From contig JACWAD010000007.1 of assembly GCA_014874175.1 (NCBI GenBank), forward strand, positions 1 to 34,447: DNA of 34,447 bases, given 5' to 3'. Position 1 is the stretch's first letter. Every line of letters begins with the position of its first letter. The notes beneath the pieces are model-generated. The model saw only the letters and a list, made by a program, of their open reading frames with translations. It ran no database searches and was not told the DNA's origin. The DNA is from Thermoleophilia bacterium. GTDB taxonomy: Bacteria > Actinomycetota > Thermoleophilia > BMS3ABIN01. The position numbers and the translations under genes were made by a program. Shown here in pieces: positions 17,179-24,152 of the stretch.

Positions 17179-18000
17179 TTGCATATTCTGGTCACAAATG
17201 ATGATGGAATCGAATCAGCCGGCCTGTTTGCCGTCAAGCAGGCCCTGGACGGCTGCGGCCGGGTGGCCGTGATCGCTCCTGACCAGAACCGCAGCGCCAT
17301 TGGCCGTGGCATCACCGTGGGCCAGTCGCTGAATGTGGTGGAAGTCCCGTTTCCGGACGGCAGCAGCGGATTTTCCGTAGACGGCACACCCGTTGATTGC
17401 GTCCGCCTGGCGGCGCTCGGCTTTCTGGGGTGGCGGCCTGATATTGTTGTCTCCGGCATTAACCTGGGGCCAAACCTGGGTGATGACATCACTTATTCCG
17501 GCACCGTTGCCGCAGCGTTTGAGGGCATCATGCTGGGCCTGCCTGCGATTGCCGTTTCCATCGAGCGGCCTGGAGGATGGCGGTCATCGAATGGCGAGGG
17601 CCGCTTCTGCTTCGGGCCGGCGGCGGCGTTCACGGCCCGGATGGCAAGAAAAATCGAGGAGAACAACCTTCCCGGCACGATCCTGCTAAACGTCAACGCC
17701 CCCAATCTCCCCGCCGGCAAGCTAAACGGCGCCGAGGTCACCCGTTTGGGAAAGCGCATATACAGGGACCAGCTGGTGGAAGAAACTGGAGGCAGCGGGC
17801 CGGCGGGAGGCCGCCGCTTCCTGATTCATGGAGACGACCCTTCCTATCATGAAGAGGAAGGCACCGATTTCCACGCGCTCAGTCAGAAAAAAATATCAGT
17901 GACGCCTATTCATTTCGCCCTCACCAATCTGAGCGGCATGGAGATTATCCGCAACTGGGACCTGAATGGACTGGTCGCAGCCGGACCGGAAGCAAATTGA
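17179..18000 (+). CDS. surE: 5'/3'-nucleotidase SurE
   Basis: 273 aa. A metal-dependent nucleoside monophosphate phosphatase/survival protein. Metal site LVTNDDGIESAG (Asp-Asp at 8-9), DQNRSAIGRGIT, VDGTPVDCVRLA and VSGINLGPNLGDDITYSGTVAAA with the conserved Asn are all present. The start is TTG at 17179: it gives the standard M-ILVTNDDG N-terminus, and no ATG or GTG fits; the Shine-Dalgarno is weak. The HAD phosphatase gene begins 7 nt after the stop. It lies in the run leading to heme genes without an obvious pathway link. Confidence 0.95.
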   Translation: MHILVTNDDGIESAGLFAVKQALDGCGRVAVIAPDQNRSAIGRGITVGQSLNVVEVPFPDGSSGFSVDGTPVDCVRLAALGFLGWRPDIVVSGINLGPNLGDDITYSGTVAAAFEGIMLGLPAIAVSIERPGGWRSSNGEGRFCFGPAAAFTARMARKIEENNLPGTILLNVNAPNLPAGKLNGAEVTRLGKRIYRDQLVEETGGSGPAGGRRFLIHGDDPSYHEEEGTDFHALSQKKISVTPIHFALTNLSGMEIIRNWDLNGLVAAGPEAN

Positions 18001-18007
18001 GGTGTTT

Positions 18008-18670
18008 TTGAACGCCGCCAACAAGTGCTTTCGCGCCTTCCTTTTTGACCTTGACGGCACCATTGTAGACACCATTGACCTGATCCGGGAGTCTTTCCGT
18101 CACGCCAGCCGCGAGGTGCTGGGACGGCAGCTTCCCGACGAGGTCCTGATGGCAAATGTAGGCCAGCCGCTGATGACGCAGATGGAGAAGCTGGGCGCGG
18201 AGAGGGCCCGGCAGCTGTACGAAACATACCGCCGTTTTAACCACAGCCATCATGACGAGCTCATCCGCCCTTACGCGGGAGTTGAGGACCTGCTCAAAGA
18301 ACTGGTCTTGCGGGGAGCCCGCCTGGGAATTGTCACTTCTAAAAGCCGCGACACTGTCAATATGGCCTTCCGCTCCATACCGGTTGAGTCATATTTTGAA
18401 ACGGTGGTCGCGGCCGATGACACCGATTTTCACAAACCTCATCCGCAGCCGCTAATGCTGGCTATGCGGCGGATGGACGCAGCGCCTGATGAATCAGTTT
18501 ATATTGGCGACAGCCCCTTTGACATTAAAGCCGGGCAGGCCGCCGGCATCAGAACGGCCGCTGTGGGCTGGGGCATCTTTGCGCCCCAGCGCCTGAAAGA
18601 GCTGGAGCCGGACTTCTATTTTGAAAAGCCGGATGAGATACTTGATCTTTGCCCTCCGGGAAAAGGCTAG
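18008..18670 (+). CDS. HAD-superfamily phosphatase (PpaX/Gph-like)
   Basis: 220 aa from TTG 18008. Haloacid dehalogenase fold with the four motifs: FLFDLDGTIVDT (nucleophile Asp), VTSKSRDT (Thr/Ser), KPHPQPL (Lys) and YIGDSPFDIKAGQAAG (acidic pair). The small helical cap between motifs I and II and overall length fit PpaX pyrophosphatases and phosphoglycolate phosphatases; the substrate cannot be fixed from sequence. GAGGTG overlaps the surE stop and precedes the TTG by 5 nt, which decides this start over the longer ORF beginning at 17966 inside surE. Confidence 0.85.
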   Translation: MNAANKCFRAFLFDLDGTIVDTIDLIRESFRHASREVLGRQLPDEVLMANVGQPLMTQMEKLGAERARQLYETYRRFNHSHHDELIRPYAGVEDLLKELVLRGARLGIVTSKSRDTVNMAFRSIPVESYFETVVAADDTDFHKPHPQPLMLAMRRMDAAPDESVYIGDSPFDIKAGQAAGIRTAAVGWGIFAPQRLKELEPDFYFEKPDEILDLCPPGKG

Positions 18671-18691
18671 TTCCGGGTTGGTGAAACAACA

Positions 18692-20269
18692 ATGAACGAA
18701 ACGCACTCCGCAGGCAAGGTGTTTTTAATCGGCGCCGGTCCGGGTGATCCGGGGCTGTTTACGCTCCGTGGAGTTCAGTGCCTGAAGGCGGCCGGCGTGG
18801 TGGTCTACGATTACCTCGCCAGCCAGGACCTGCTTGCCTATGCGGCTGAGGGCGCCGAACTGATCTATGTGGGAAAGAAGGGCGGCGACCATACGATGCA
18901 GCAGGAAGATATCAACCGGCTGCTGGTGGAGAAAGGGCTGGCGGGCAGGGTGGTGGCGCGGCTGAAAGGCGGCGATTCGTTCATCTTTGGCCGTGGCGGC
19001 GAGGAGGCGCTCGCGCTGCACCAGGCCGGGGTTCCCTTCGAGGTTGTCCCGGGCATTTCCTCGGCTTATGCGGTTCCCGCTTACGCCGGCATTCCTGTCA
19101 CCCACCGCGGCCTGACAACCGATGTCACTTTCATTACCGGCCATGAAGATCCCACCAAGGCCGAATCCAATATCAAATGGGATAAAATATCAACGGGAGT
19201 CGGCACGCTGGTTTTCCTGATGGGAGTCAGGAATCTGCCATACATTGTTGAGAACCTGCTGGAAAACGGGCGGCCCGCCGCCACGCCGGTGGCGCTTGTG
19301 CGCTGGGGCACGACCCCGCGGCAGGAAACGCTGACCGGCACCCTGTCCAGCATTGTTGAGTTGGTCAGGGAACGGGGCTTCAAGGCGCCGGCGATCACAA
19401 TTGTTGGCGAAGTCGTGTCGCTGCGTGAGCAGCTGCGCTGGTTTGAAAACCGGCCCCTGTTCGGCAGGCGCATTGTGGTCACCCGCTCCAGGGACCAGGC
19501 CAGTGACCTGGTGCGGGCGCTCAAGGAAGCAGGGGCGCTGCCAGTGGAGTTTCCCACCATCAGGGTGGCGCCGCCTGAGTGCGGCTACACCGGGCTTGAC
19601 GGCGCCATCGGCAGGATCGTATCCAGGGGCGGCCCGGCCTTTGACTGGATCTTGTTTACGAGCGTCAATGGCGTGAAGAGTTTTTTCCAGCGCCTGGAGC
19701 ATCAGGGTGATATCCGCGACCTGAAGGGGATCAGCCTGGGAGCCATTGGTCCGGCGACGGCGGCTGAGCTTGAGCGCCGGGGGCTTAGGCTTGACTTTGT
19801 TCCTTCCGAATACCGCGCCGAGGCTGTTGTCGCGGGGCTGCTTGAGCTGGGCGTAAGCAATCGGCGCGTGCTCATTCCCCGGGCCCGCGAGGCGCGTGAA
19901 GTGCTGCCACAGGAATTGAGCGCCGCCGGCGCCGAGGTTGAGGTTGTCACAGCCTACGAGACGGTTCTGGAGCAAGCGGGCGTCCCAGAGATGAAGCGTA
20001 TGCTCAAGGACGGAGAAATTGATATCATTACTTTTACAAGCTCATCCACGGTTAAAAACTTCGTAGCGCTCCTCGATGGACTTGATTTTGCCGGCCTGCC
20101 GGCAGTGACCGTTGCCTGCATCGGGCCGGTGACGGCGAAAACTGCTAATGGGCTCGGCCTGCGCGTCGATATCGTGGCTCAGAAGTTTACGATTCCAGGC
20201 CTGGTGCAGGCGCTTGCTGCCTGGGCCGCCGCCGGCGGCAGGCGCCGGGGAAAGAAAGATAAGGCATGA
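18692..20269 (+). CDS. cobA-hemD: Uroporphyrinogen-III C-methyltransferase / uroporphyrinogen-III synthase fusion (CobA-HemD)
   Basis: 525 aa bifunctional enzyme. Residues about 8-250 are a SUMT: GAGPGDPGLFTLRG, YVGKKGGDH, RLKGGDSFIFGRGGEE, VPGISSAYAVPAYAGIPVTHRG and VFLMGVRNL. It methylates uroporphyrinogen III at C2 and C7 with SAM to give precorrin-2. Residues about 260-520 are HemD, which closes and inverts ring D of hydroxymethylbilane: RRIVVTRSRDQASDL, FTSVNGVKSFF, FTSSSTVKNF and IGPVTAKTA. Placing both steps in one chain commits flux toward siroheme, matching the Ahb genes that follow. Overlaps ahbC by 4 nt (ATGA). Only a weak Shine-Dalgarno precedes the ATG. Confidence 0.95.
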   Translation: MNETHSAGKVFLIGAGPGDPGLFTLRGVQCLKAAGVVVYDYLASQDLLAYAAEGAELIYVGKKGGDHTMQQEDINRLLVEKGLAGRVVARLKGGDSFIFGRGGEEALALHQAGVPFEVVPGISSAYAVPAYAGIPVTHRGLTTDVTFITGHEDPTKAESNIKWDKISTGVGTLVFLMGVRNLPYIVENLLENGRPAATPVALVRWGTTPRQETLTGTLSSIVELVRERGFKAPAITIVGEVVSLREQLRWFENRPLFGRRIVVTRSRDQASDLVRALKEAGALPVEFPTIRVAPPECGYTGLDGAIGRIVSRGGPAFDWILFTSVNGVKSFFQRLEHQGDIRDLKGISLGAIGPATAAELERRGLRLDFVPSEYRAEAVVAGLLELGVSNRRVLIPRAREAREVLPQELSAAGAEVEVVTAYETVLEQAGVPEMKRMLKDGEIDIITFTSSSTVKNFVALLDGLDFAGLPAVTVACIGPVTAKTANGLGLRVDIVAQKFTIPGLVQALAAWAAAGGRRRGKKDKA

Positions 20270-21468
20270 TTGATATTACCCGTCTTTATTGCGACCGGGA
20301 TACCCCTGCGGACTCCCTCCGTTACGGCCACGGCCACAAAGGCAAGGAAATGCCGGGAACGCCATACATTCCCCGCTGGACCAAGTCCGCGGCCGAGCGC
20401 CGGCCCGTAGTTGCCTGGAACACCAGCCGCACCTGCAACCTCAAGTGCGTTCACTGCTATACGGATTCGGAAGCCAGGAAGTACGAAGGCGAGCTCAGCA
20501 CGGAAGAGGGAATGGCGCTGATTGAAGACCTGGCCCGCTTCCAGATTCCGGCGCTGCTCTTCTCCGGTGGCGAGCCCCTGATGCGCAAGGACCTCTTCGA
20601 GCTGGCTTCCCACGCGGTATCCCTCGGCATCAGGCCGACGCTCTCCACCAACGGCACCCTCATTTCTCCGGAAGTGGCACGGCGGATCAAGGACCTCGGT
20701 TTTACCTATGTCGGCATCAGCCTGGACGGCATTGGCGACATCAATGACGCCTTCCGGGGCCAAAAAGGCGCCTTTTCCAGGGCGATGAGCGGTTTCCGCA
20801 ACTGCAAGGAAGTGGGGCAGCGGGTGGGCCTGCGCCTGACGCTGACGCGCCACAATTACACCGATCTGAGCCGGATCTTCGATTTCATCGAGGCGGAAGG
20901 GATTGACCGGGCATGTTTCTACCATCTTGTCTACTCGGGCCGGGGCAAGGAAAGCGACGATCTGACCCACGAGGAGACCCGCGACGCCCTGGACATCATT
21001 CTGGCGCGCACCAGGGACATGCACGACCGCGGCCTGGAGAAGGACATCCTTACCGTTGACAATCATGTCGACGGCATTTACCTGTACATGAAGCTGCTGG
21101 GCGAGGCGCCCGAGCGCGCAGAGGCGGTGATGCGGCTGCTTGAGTGGAACGGCGGCGGCATGTACAGCTCCGGCGTCGGCTTTGGCGATATTGACTTTTT
21201 GGGCAATGTGCACCCGGACCAGTTCTGGATGCATCACAGCTTTGGCAATGTGCGCGAGCGCCCCTTCAGCGAGATATGGATGGACACCTCCGACCCGCTG
21301 ATGGCGGGGCTGAAAGACAGGGCCGGCCACATCCACGGCCGCTGCCGCCGGTGCAGGTGGTTTGGCGCCTGCGGCGGCGCCCTGCGCGTGCGCGCCGACC
21401 TGGTCTACAACGATCCCTGGGCGCCCGACCCCGCCTGCTATCTGATGGATGATGAAATTAACGTTTAA
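20266..21468 (+). CDS. ahbC: Radical SAM 12,18-didecarboxysiroheme deacetylase AhbC (NirJ-like)
   Basis: 400 aa. Radical SAM core with CNLKCVHC (the CxxxCxxC [4Fe-4S]/SAM site, about 64-71), FSGGEPLMRKD, STNGTLI and VGISLDG; a C-terminal Cys-rich region CRRCRWFGACGGALR...DPAC would bind an auxiliary cluster. In the alternative heme pathway AhbC removes acetate side chains of 12,18-didecarboxysiroheme to give Fe-coproporphyrin III; NirJ of heme d1 synthesis is the close paralog, but the presence of ahbD and absence of nirF/nirS here favour AhbC. The start overlaps cobA-hemD (ATGA). The stop lies within a word repeat so that the protein ends in Asn-Val. Confidence 0.88.
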   Translation: MIDITRLYCDRDTPADSLRYGHGHKGKEMPGTPYIPRWTKSAAERRPVVAWNTSRTCNLKCVHCYTDSEARKYEGELSTEEGMALIEDLARFQIPALLFSGGEPLMRKDLFELASHAVSLGIRPTLSTNGTLISPEVARRIKDLGFTYVGISLDGIGDINDAFRGQKGAFSRAMSGFRNCKEVGQRVGLRLTLTRHNYTDLSRIFDFIEAEGIDRACFYHLVYSGRGKESDDLTHEETRDALDIILARTRDMHDRGLEKDILTVDNHVDGIYLYMKLLGEAPERAEAVMRLLEWNGGGMYSSGVGFGDIDFLGNVHPDQFWMHHSFGNVRERPFSEIWMDTSDPLMAGLKDRAGHIHGRCRRCRWFGACGGALRVRADLVYNDPWAPDPACYLMDDEINV

Positions 21469-21544
21469 CGTTTCATGTTTAACTTTTCACGCCAAAACCG
21501 TTCCCGCCACGATAAGCATGGAGCGTTAAACGTGAAACGTTCAC
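21460..21544. repeat. Inverted pair of ACGTTTAACGTTTCATG repeats between ahbC and ahbD
   Basis: Left arm AACGTTTAACGTTTCATG (21460-21477, continuing TTTAACTTTTCACG) and right arm GCGTTAAACGTGAAACGTTC (from 21523) are imperfect reverse complements able to form a long hairpin. The left arm provides the ahbC stop (TAA at 21466); the right arm provides the likely GTG start of ahbD at 21532. Confidence 0.75.
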
Positions 21545-22668
21545 CGGAGAATTTGCATACTCACGCCGGTCATGCTCGCCATCCCGGCGGCAAGCCGGGG
21601 GAGGCGCCCGCGCTCCGCCTGGTCGCGTGGGAGGTCACCCGCCGGTGCAACCTCTCCTGCCGCCACTGCCGCGCCGCCGCCAACAAAGGGCCATATCCCG
21701 GCGAGCTGTCAACGGAAAAATGCCTCAGCGTTATTGATGAAATTGCAGAAACGGGCAGCCCGATTGTAATCCTCACCGGAGGCGATCCGATGATGCGGGA
21801 AAACGTCTGCGAGATAGCCCGCTATGGCACGGAAAAGGGCTTGAAAATGGTGATGTCGCCCTGCGGCACGCTGCTTGACGCAGGGAGCGCCAGGCGGCTG
21901 AAGGAAGCCGGGATCGACCGCATCTCGCTAAGCATCGACGGCGCCACCGCCGGGACCCATGACGATTTCCGCCGGGTGGAGGGCGCCTTCGATGAAGTCA
22001 TGAAGGGAATCGCCGCGGCCAAAAATGCCGGCATCGAGTTCCAGGTTAACACAACTGTGACCAAAGTTAACTTGGCCGAGTTGCCGGACATCCTAAAGCT
22101 TGCCATCGACCTGGGGGCGGCGGCCTTCCACCCCTTCCTGCTTGTGCCCACCGGCCGCGGCAAAGAGCTGGCCGACCAGGAGCTTTCGCCGGCGCAGTAT
22201 GAAGAGACGCTTAATTGGGTCTACGACCAGCGGGGCAAGCTGCCGCTTAATTTCAAGCCTACCTGCGCCCCCCATTATTACCGCATCCTCCGGCAGCGCG
22301 CCCATGCCGACGGCGAGCGCGTCACCGTAAAGACGCACGGCATGGACGCCGTCAGCAAGGGCTGCCTCGGCGGCCAGGGGTTTTGCTTTATCTCTTACCG
22401 GGGCGAGGTAAGGATTTGTGGTTTTCTCGATGTCAGTTGTGGCGACTTAAAAGAGCAGAGTTTTGGCGATGTCTGGCAGAGCTCGCCGGTTTTCCGGCAG
22501 ATGCGGGACCTGGACTCCTATCACGGCCGCTGCGGTTACTGCGAGTACCGCCGTTTTTGCGGCGGCTGCCGAGCCCGCGCCTACGAGGTCACGGGAGACT
22601 ACCTCGCGGAAGAGCCTTTCTGCGTCTATCAGCCGAAGGCTAAGAAACGGATGGTGGATGGTGGATAG
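21532..22668 (+). CDS. ahbD: Radical SAM heme synthase AhbD (Fe-coproporphyrin III decarboxylase)
   Basis: 378 aa from GTG 21532. Converts the two propionates of Fe-coproporphyrin III to vinyls, producing heme b. Radical SAM site CNLSCRHC, LTGGDPMMRE, SLSIDG, the AhbD-type TCAPHYYRI, GCLGGQGFCF, RICGFLDVSCGD and a C-terminal CGYCEYRRFCGGCRARAY for an auxiliary cluster. The ORF track uses the ATG at 21475, but that codon sits inside the repeat without a Shine-Dalgarno, whereas GGAG lies 8 nt before GTG 21532; the start remains uncertain. The last residues (MVDGG) are encoded by a GGATGGTGGAT repeat. Confidence 0.88.
   Translation: MKRSPENLHTHAGHARHPGGKPGEAPALRLVAWEVTRRCNLSCRHCRAAANKGPYPGELSTEKCLSVIDEIAETGSPIVILTGGDPMMRENVCEIARYGTEKGLKMVMSPCGTLLDAGSARRLKEAGIDRISLSIDGATAGTHDDFRRVEGAFDEVMKGIAAAKNAGIEFQVNTTVTKVNLAELPDILKLAIDLGAAAFHPFLLVPTGRGKELADQELSPAQYEETLNWVYDQRGKLPLNFKPTCAPHYYRILRQRAHADGERVTVKTHGMDAVSKGCLGGQGFCFISYRGEVRICGFLDVSCGDLKEQSFGDVWQSSPVFRQMRDLDSYHGRCGYCEYRRFCGGCRARAYEVTGDYLAEEPFCVYQPKAKKRMVDGG
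22649..22666. repeat. GGATGGT tandem repeat forming the ahbD C-terminus
   Basis: GGATGGTGGATGGTGGAT, a 7-8 nt word repeated up to the ahbD stop codon. The protein end Met-Val-Asp-Gly-Gly is entirely repeat-encoded, as though the repeat had extended the reading frame. The reverse-complement word (CCATCCACCATCC) occurs at about 9040. Confidence 0.6.
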
Positions 22669-22721
22669 AATCAAAACCACCAAATAGCTTTACAGGCAGA
22701 AAATCAGCCAACGGTTTTTTA

Positions 22722-22740
22722 GAACTTGAAACTTGAAACT
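22722..22740. repeat. GAACTTGAAACTTGAAACT repeat at ahbA start
   Basis: Tandem ACTTGAA word. The first TTG inside it (22726) is the earliest start of the ahbA ORF, giving the N-terminus MKLETVF. No Shine-Dalgarno precedes it. Confidence 0.6.
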
Positions 22741-23208
22741 GTCTTTTTGGACGCCACCGACAAAAAACTGATAACTTTGATCCAGGCCGACTTCCCGATA
22801 ACGGACCGCCCCTACGCCGCCATCGGCGAGAAGCTGGGCGTCTTGGAGGAGGAAGTTATCAGGAGGATCAGAGCCATCATGGAGTCGGGGGAGATCCGCC
22901 GCCTGGGAGCCTCCTTTGACTCGCGACAGCTTGGTTACACCAGCACACTCTGCGCCGCGCACGTGCCGCCGGAAAAACTTGAGACGGCGGTGGCGGCGAT
23001 CAACTCCTATCATAATGTCACACATAATTACGAGCGCAACCATTACTACAATGTCTGGTTTACGGTAATCGCGCCCAGCCGCCTCCGCATCGGCGAGATT
23101 CTAGGCGAGATCGAGGAGCGCGCCGGCATCGGGCCCATCCTGGACCTGCCGGCAACGCGACTGTTCAAGATCCAGGTTGACCTGCCGGTATTAGAAAATG
23201 ACGAATGA
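22726..23208 (+). CDS. ahbA: Siroheme decarboxylase subunit AhbA (AsnC/Lrp-like fold)
   Basis: 160 aa. AhbA and AhbB together remove the C12 and C18 acetate carboxyls of siroheme, the first committed step of the alternative heme pathway. The N-terminal winged helix resembles Lrp/AsnC (DKKLITLIQADFPITDRPYAAIGEKLG), then RRLGASFDSRQLGY, the conserved entry into the ferredoxin-like domain, and HNYERNHYYNVWFTV, where conserved His/Tyr residues belong to the substrate site in the family. Despite the HTH look, the context (between ahbD and ahbB) argues against a regulator. The start is TTG 22726 within a repeat; TTG 22747 is the alternative. Confidence 0.87.
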   Translation: MKLETVFLDATDKKLITLIQADFPITDRPYAAIGEKLGVLEEEVIRRIRAIMESGEIRRLGASFDSRQLGYTSTLCAAHVPPEKLETAVAAINSYHNVTHNYERNHYYNVWFTVIAPSRLRIGEILGEIEERAGIGPILDLPATRLFKIQVDLPVLENDE

Positions 23209-23212
23209 TCAA

Positions 23213-23276
23213 GACGTTTCACGTTTAACGTAATGGAAGGGGTTTACATGAAACGTGAGACGTTAAACGTTAAACG
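23213..23276. repeat. Inverted ACGTTTCACGTTTAACGT pair between ahbA and ahbB
   Basis: GACGTTTCACGTTTAACGT (23213-23231) and ATGAAACGTGAGACGTTAAACG (from 23248) form an imperfect inverted repeat with a ~16-nt loop. The same word family as at 9861, 21460 and 29315. A separate small palindrome GGGTCGAGACCC (about 23288-23299) lies immediately before the likely ahbB start. Confidence 0.75.
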
Positions 23277-23300
23277 GTCCTGTTGGGGGTCGAGACCCGC

Positions 23301-23798
23301 ATGATGCAATCGCGTATGGTTGATAAAGAATTTAACAAGCGGGAGCGGCAGCTGGTGCGGCTGCTCCAGGAAAGCATTCCCTTGACTCCGCGGCCGTTTG
23401 CCGATCTTGCCGCTCAGGCCGGCATGGAGCCGGAAGAAGTGCTGGCCAGGGTGGCGGAGTGGAAAAAGGACGGCACGATCCGCCGATTCGGGGCGATGGT
23501 GCGGCACCAGCGCCTGGGATACACCGCCAATGCCATGAGCGCCTGGGACGTTCCCGATGAGCGGGCGGATGAGGTCGGACGGATCCTGGCGGCGGCTGAC
23601 GAGGTGAGTCACTGTTATCAGCGCCCGCGGGCGGAAAAATGGAATGTCAACCTCTTTGCCATGATTCACGGCGCCAGCCCCGGGGAATGCGAGCAGGTCG
23701 CGGCTAGGCTGTCAGCGCAGATCGGAATAGAAAAATATGGTCTTCTTTTCAGCAGCCGCGAGTTTAAGAAAATCAGCATGAAGTATTTCATTGAATAA
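23301..23798 (+). CDS. ahbB: Siroheme decarboxylase subunit AhbB
   Basis: 165 aa from the ATG at 23301. Paralog of AhbA: winged-helix N-terminus (RERQLVRLLQESIPLTPRPFADLAAQAG), IRRFGAMVRHQRLGYTANAM, then HCYQRPRAEKWNVNLFAMIHG, in which the conserved Tyr/Arg/His cluster fits the siroheme decarboxylase family. Forms a heterodimer with AhbA. The ORF can start at TTG 23283 or ATG 23316; 23301 is preferred because a G-run (GGGGG) lies about 12 nt upstream, though that run is within the GGGTCGAGACCC palindrome that could mask it. Confidence 0.86.
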   Translation: MMQSRMVDKEFNKRERQLVRLLQESIPLTPRPFADLAAQAGMEPEEVLARVAEWKKDGTIRRFGAMVRHQRLGYTANAMSAWDVPDERADEVGRILAAADEVSHCYQRPRAEKWNVNLFAMIHGASPGECEQVAARLSAQIGIEKYGLLFSSREFKKISMKYFIE

Positions 23799-23873
23799 TT
23801 ACCGGGGCGGGTATTGGCTGTCGCCTGTCCAAGCGAAAAACTGCATTTGAATTTCTAAAAGATGAGGCGCATA

Positions 23874-24005
23874 ATGATCAAGGTTCTTTTATTCCTCAAG
23901 TTGAGAAAAAGAACTACCGAACAAGGGTTCGCAGCCGCAGCAGCGGAACAAATCAGCGGTCGGGTGGGGAACATTGTTCATCAGCGTCACGGGTTAAGAA
24001 TATGA
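23874..24005 (+). CDS. Possible 43-aa small protein (unrecognised)
   Basis: ATG 23874 to TGA 24005, with GAGG 6 nt upstream (GATGAGGCGCATA). Starts MIKVLLFLKLRKRTTEQGF, then an Ala run and a basic end. Not in the ORF track because of length. The first ten residues recall the start of EthD-like proteins but the rest does not; it may be a remnant or a chance ORF in the ahbB-resB gap. No function proposed. Confidence 0.3.
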   Translation: MIKVLLFLKLRKRTTEQGFAAAAAEQISGRVGNIVHQRHGLRI

Positions 24006-24152
24006 CAGCACGTTTTTGTGTTTCCTGGGAGATGCGGCAGCGTTTGCTGCCTGCAGGTCCCTCGTTGCAATCGGCGTTTGCGCATGCTCTATCCTGTACC
24101 GCCCGCAGGCGCCGCGCCGCATTCCTGCGGGCGCCCATTTCCGGTTAGCTCC
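24006..24152 (+). other. Hairpin-containing leader before resB
   Basis: Two perfect hairpins: GGCAGC-GTTT-GCTGCC (24036-24051) and CCCGCAGG...CCTGCGGG (24102-24131, 14-nt loop). The ORF track runs through it from GTG 24018, but the encoded stretch (Cys/Arg/Pro-rich) looks non-coding. Probably untranslated leader or processing site separating the heme and cytochrome maturation parts of the operon. Confidence 0.4.

Noticed and set aside
20179-21336. 385-aa minus-strand ORF
   Set aside because: Antisense shadow of ahbC; no motifs, no Shine-Dalgarno.
20266-22668. AhbC/AhbD-type radical SAM proteins as maturases for the 40-aa peptide
   Set aside because: Both have Cys-rich auxiliary-cluster tails like peptide maturases, but the AhbD TCAPHYYRI motif and the cobA/ahbAB context place them in heme synthesis.
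21460-23276. CRISPR-like repeats
   Set aside because: Repeats are short, imperfect, arranged as inverted pairs in different spacers, without regular unique spacers or cas genes.
22726-23798. AhbA and AhbB as Lrp/AsnC transcription regulators
   Set aside because: They have the HTH-like N-terminus, but the conserved His/Tyr/Arg pattern and position next to ahbC/ahbD fit siroheme decarboxylase subunits.
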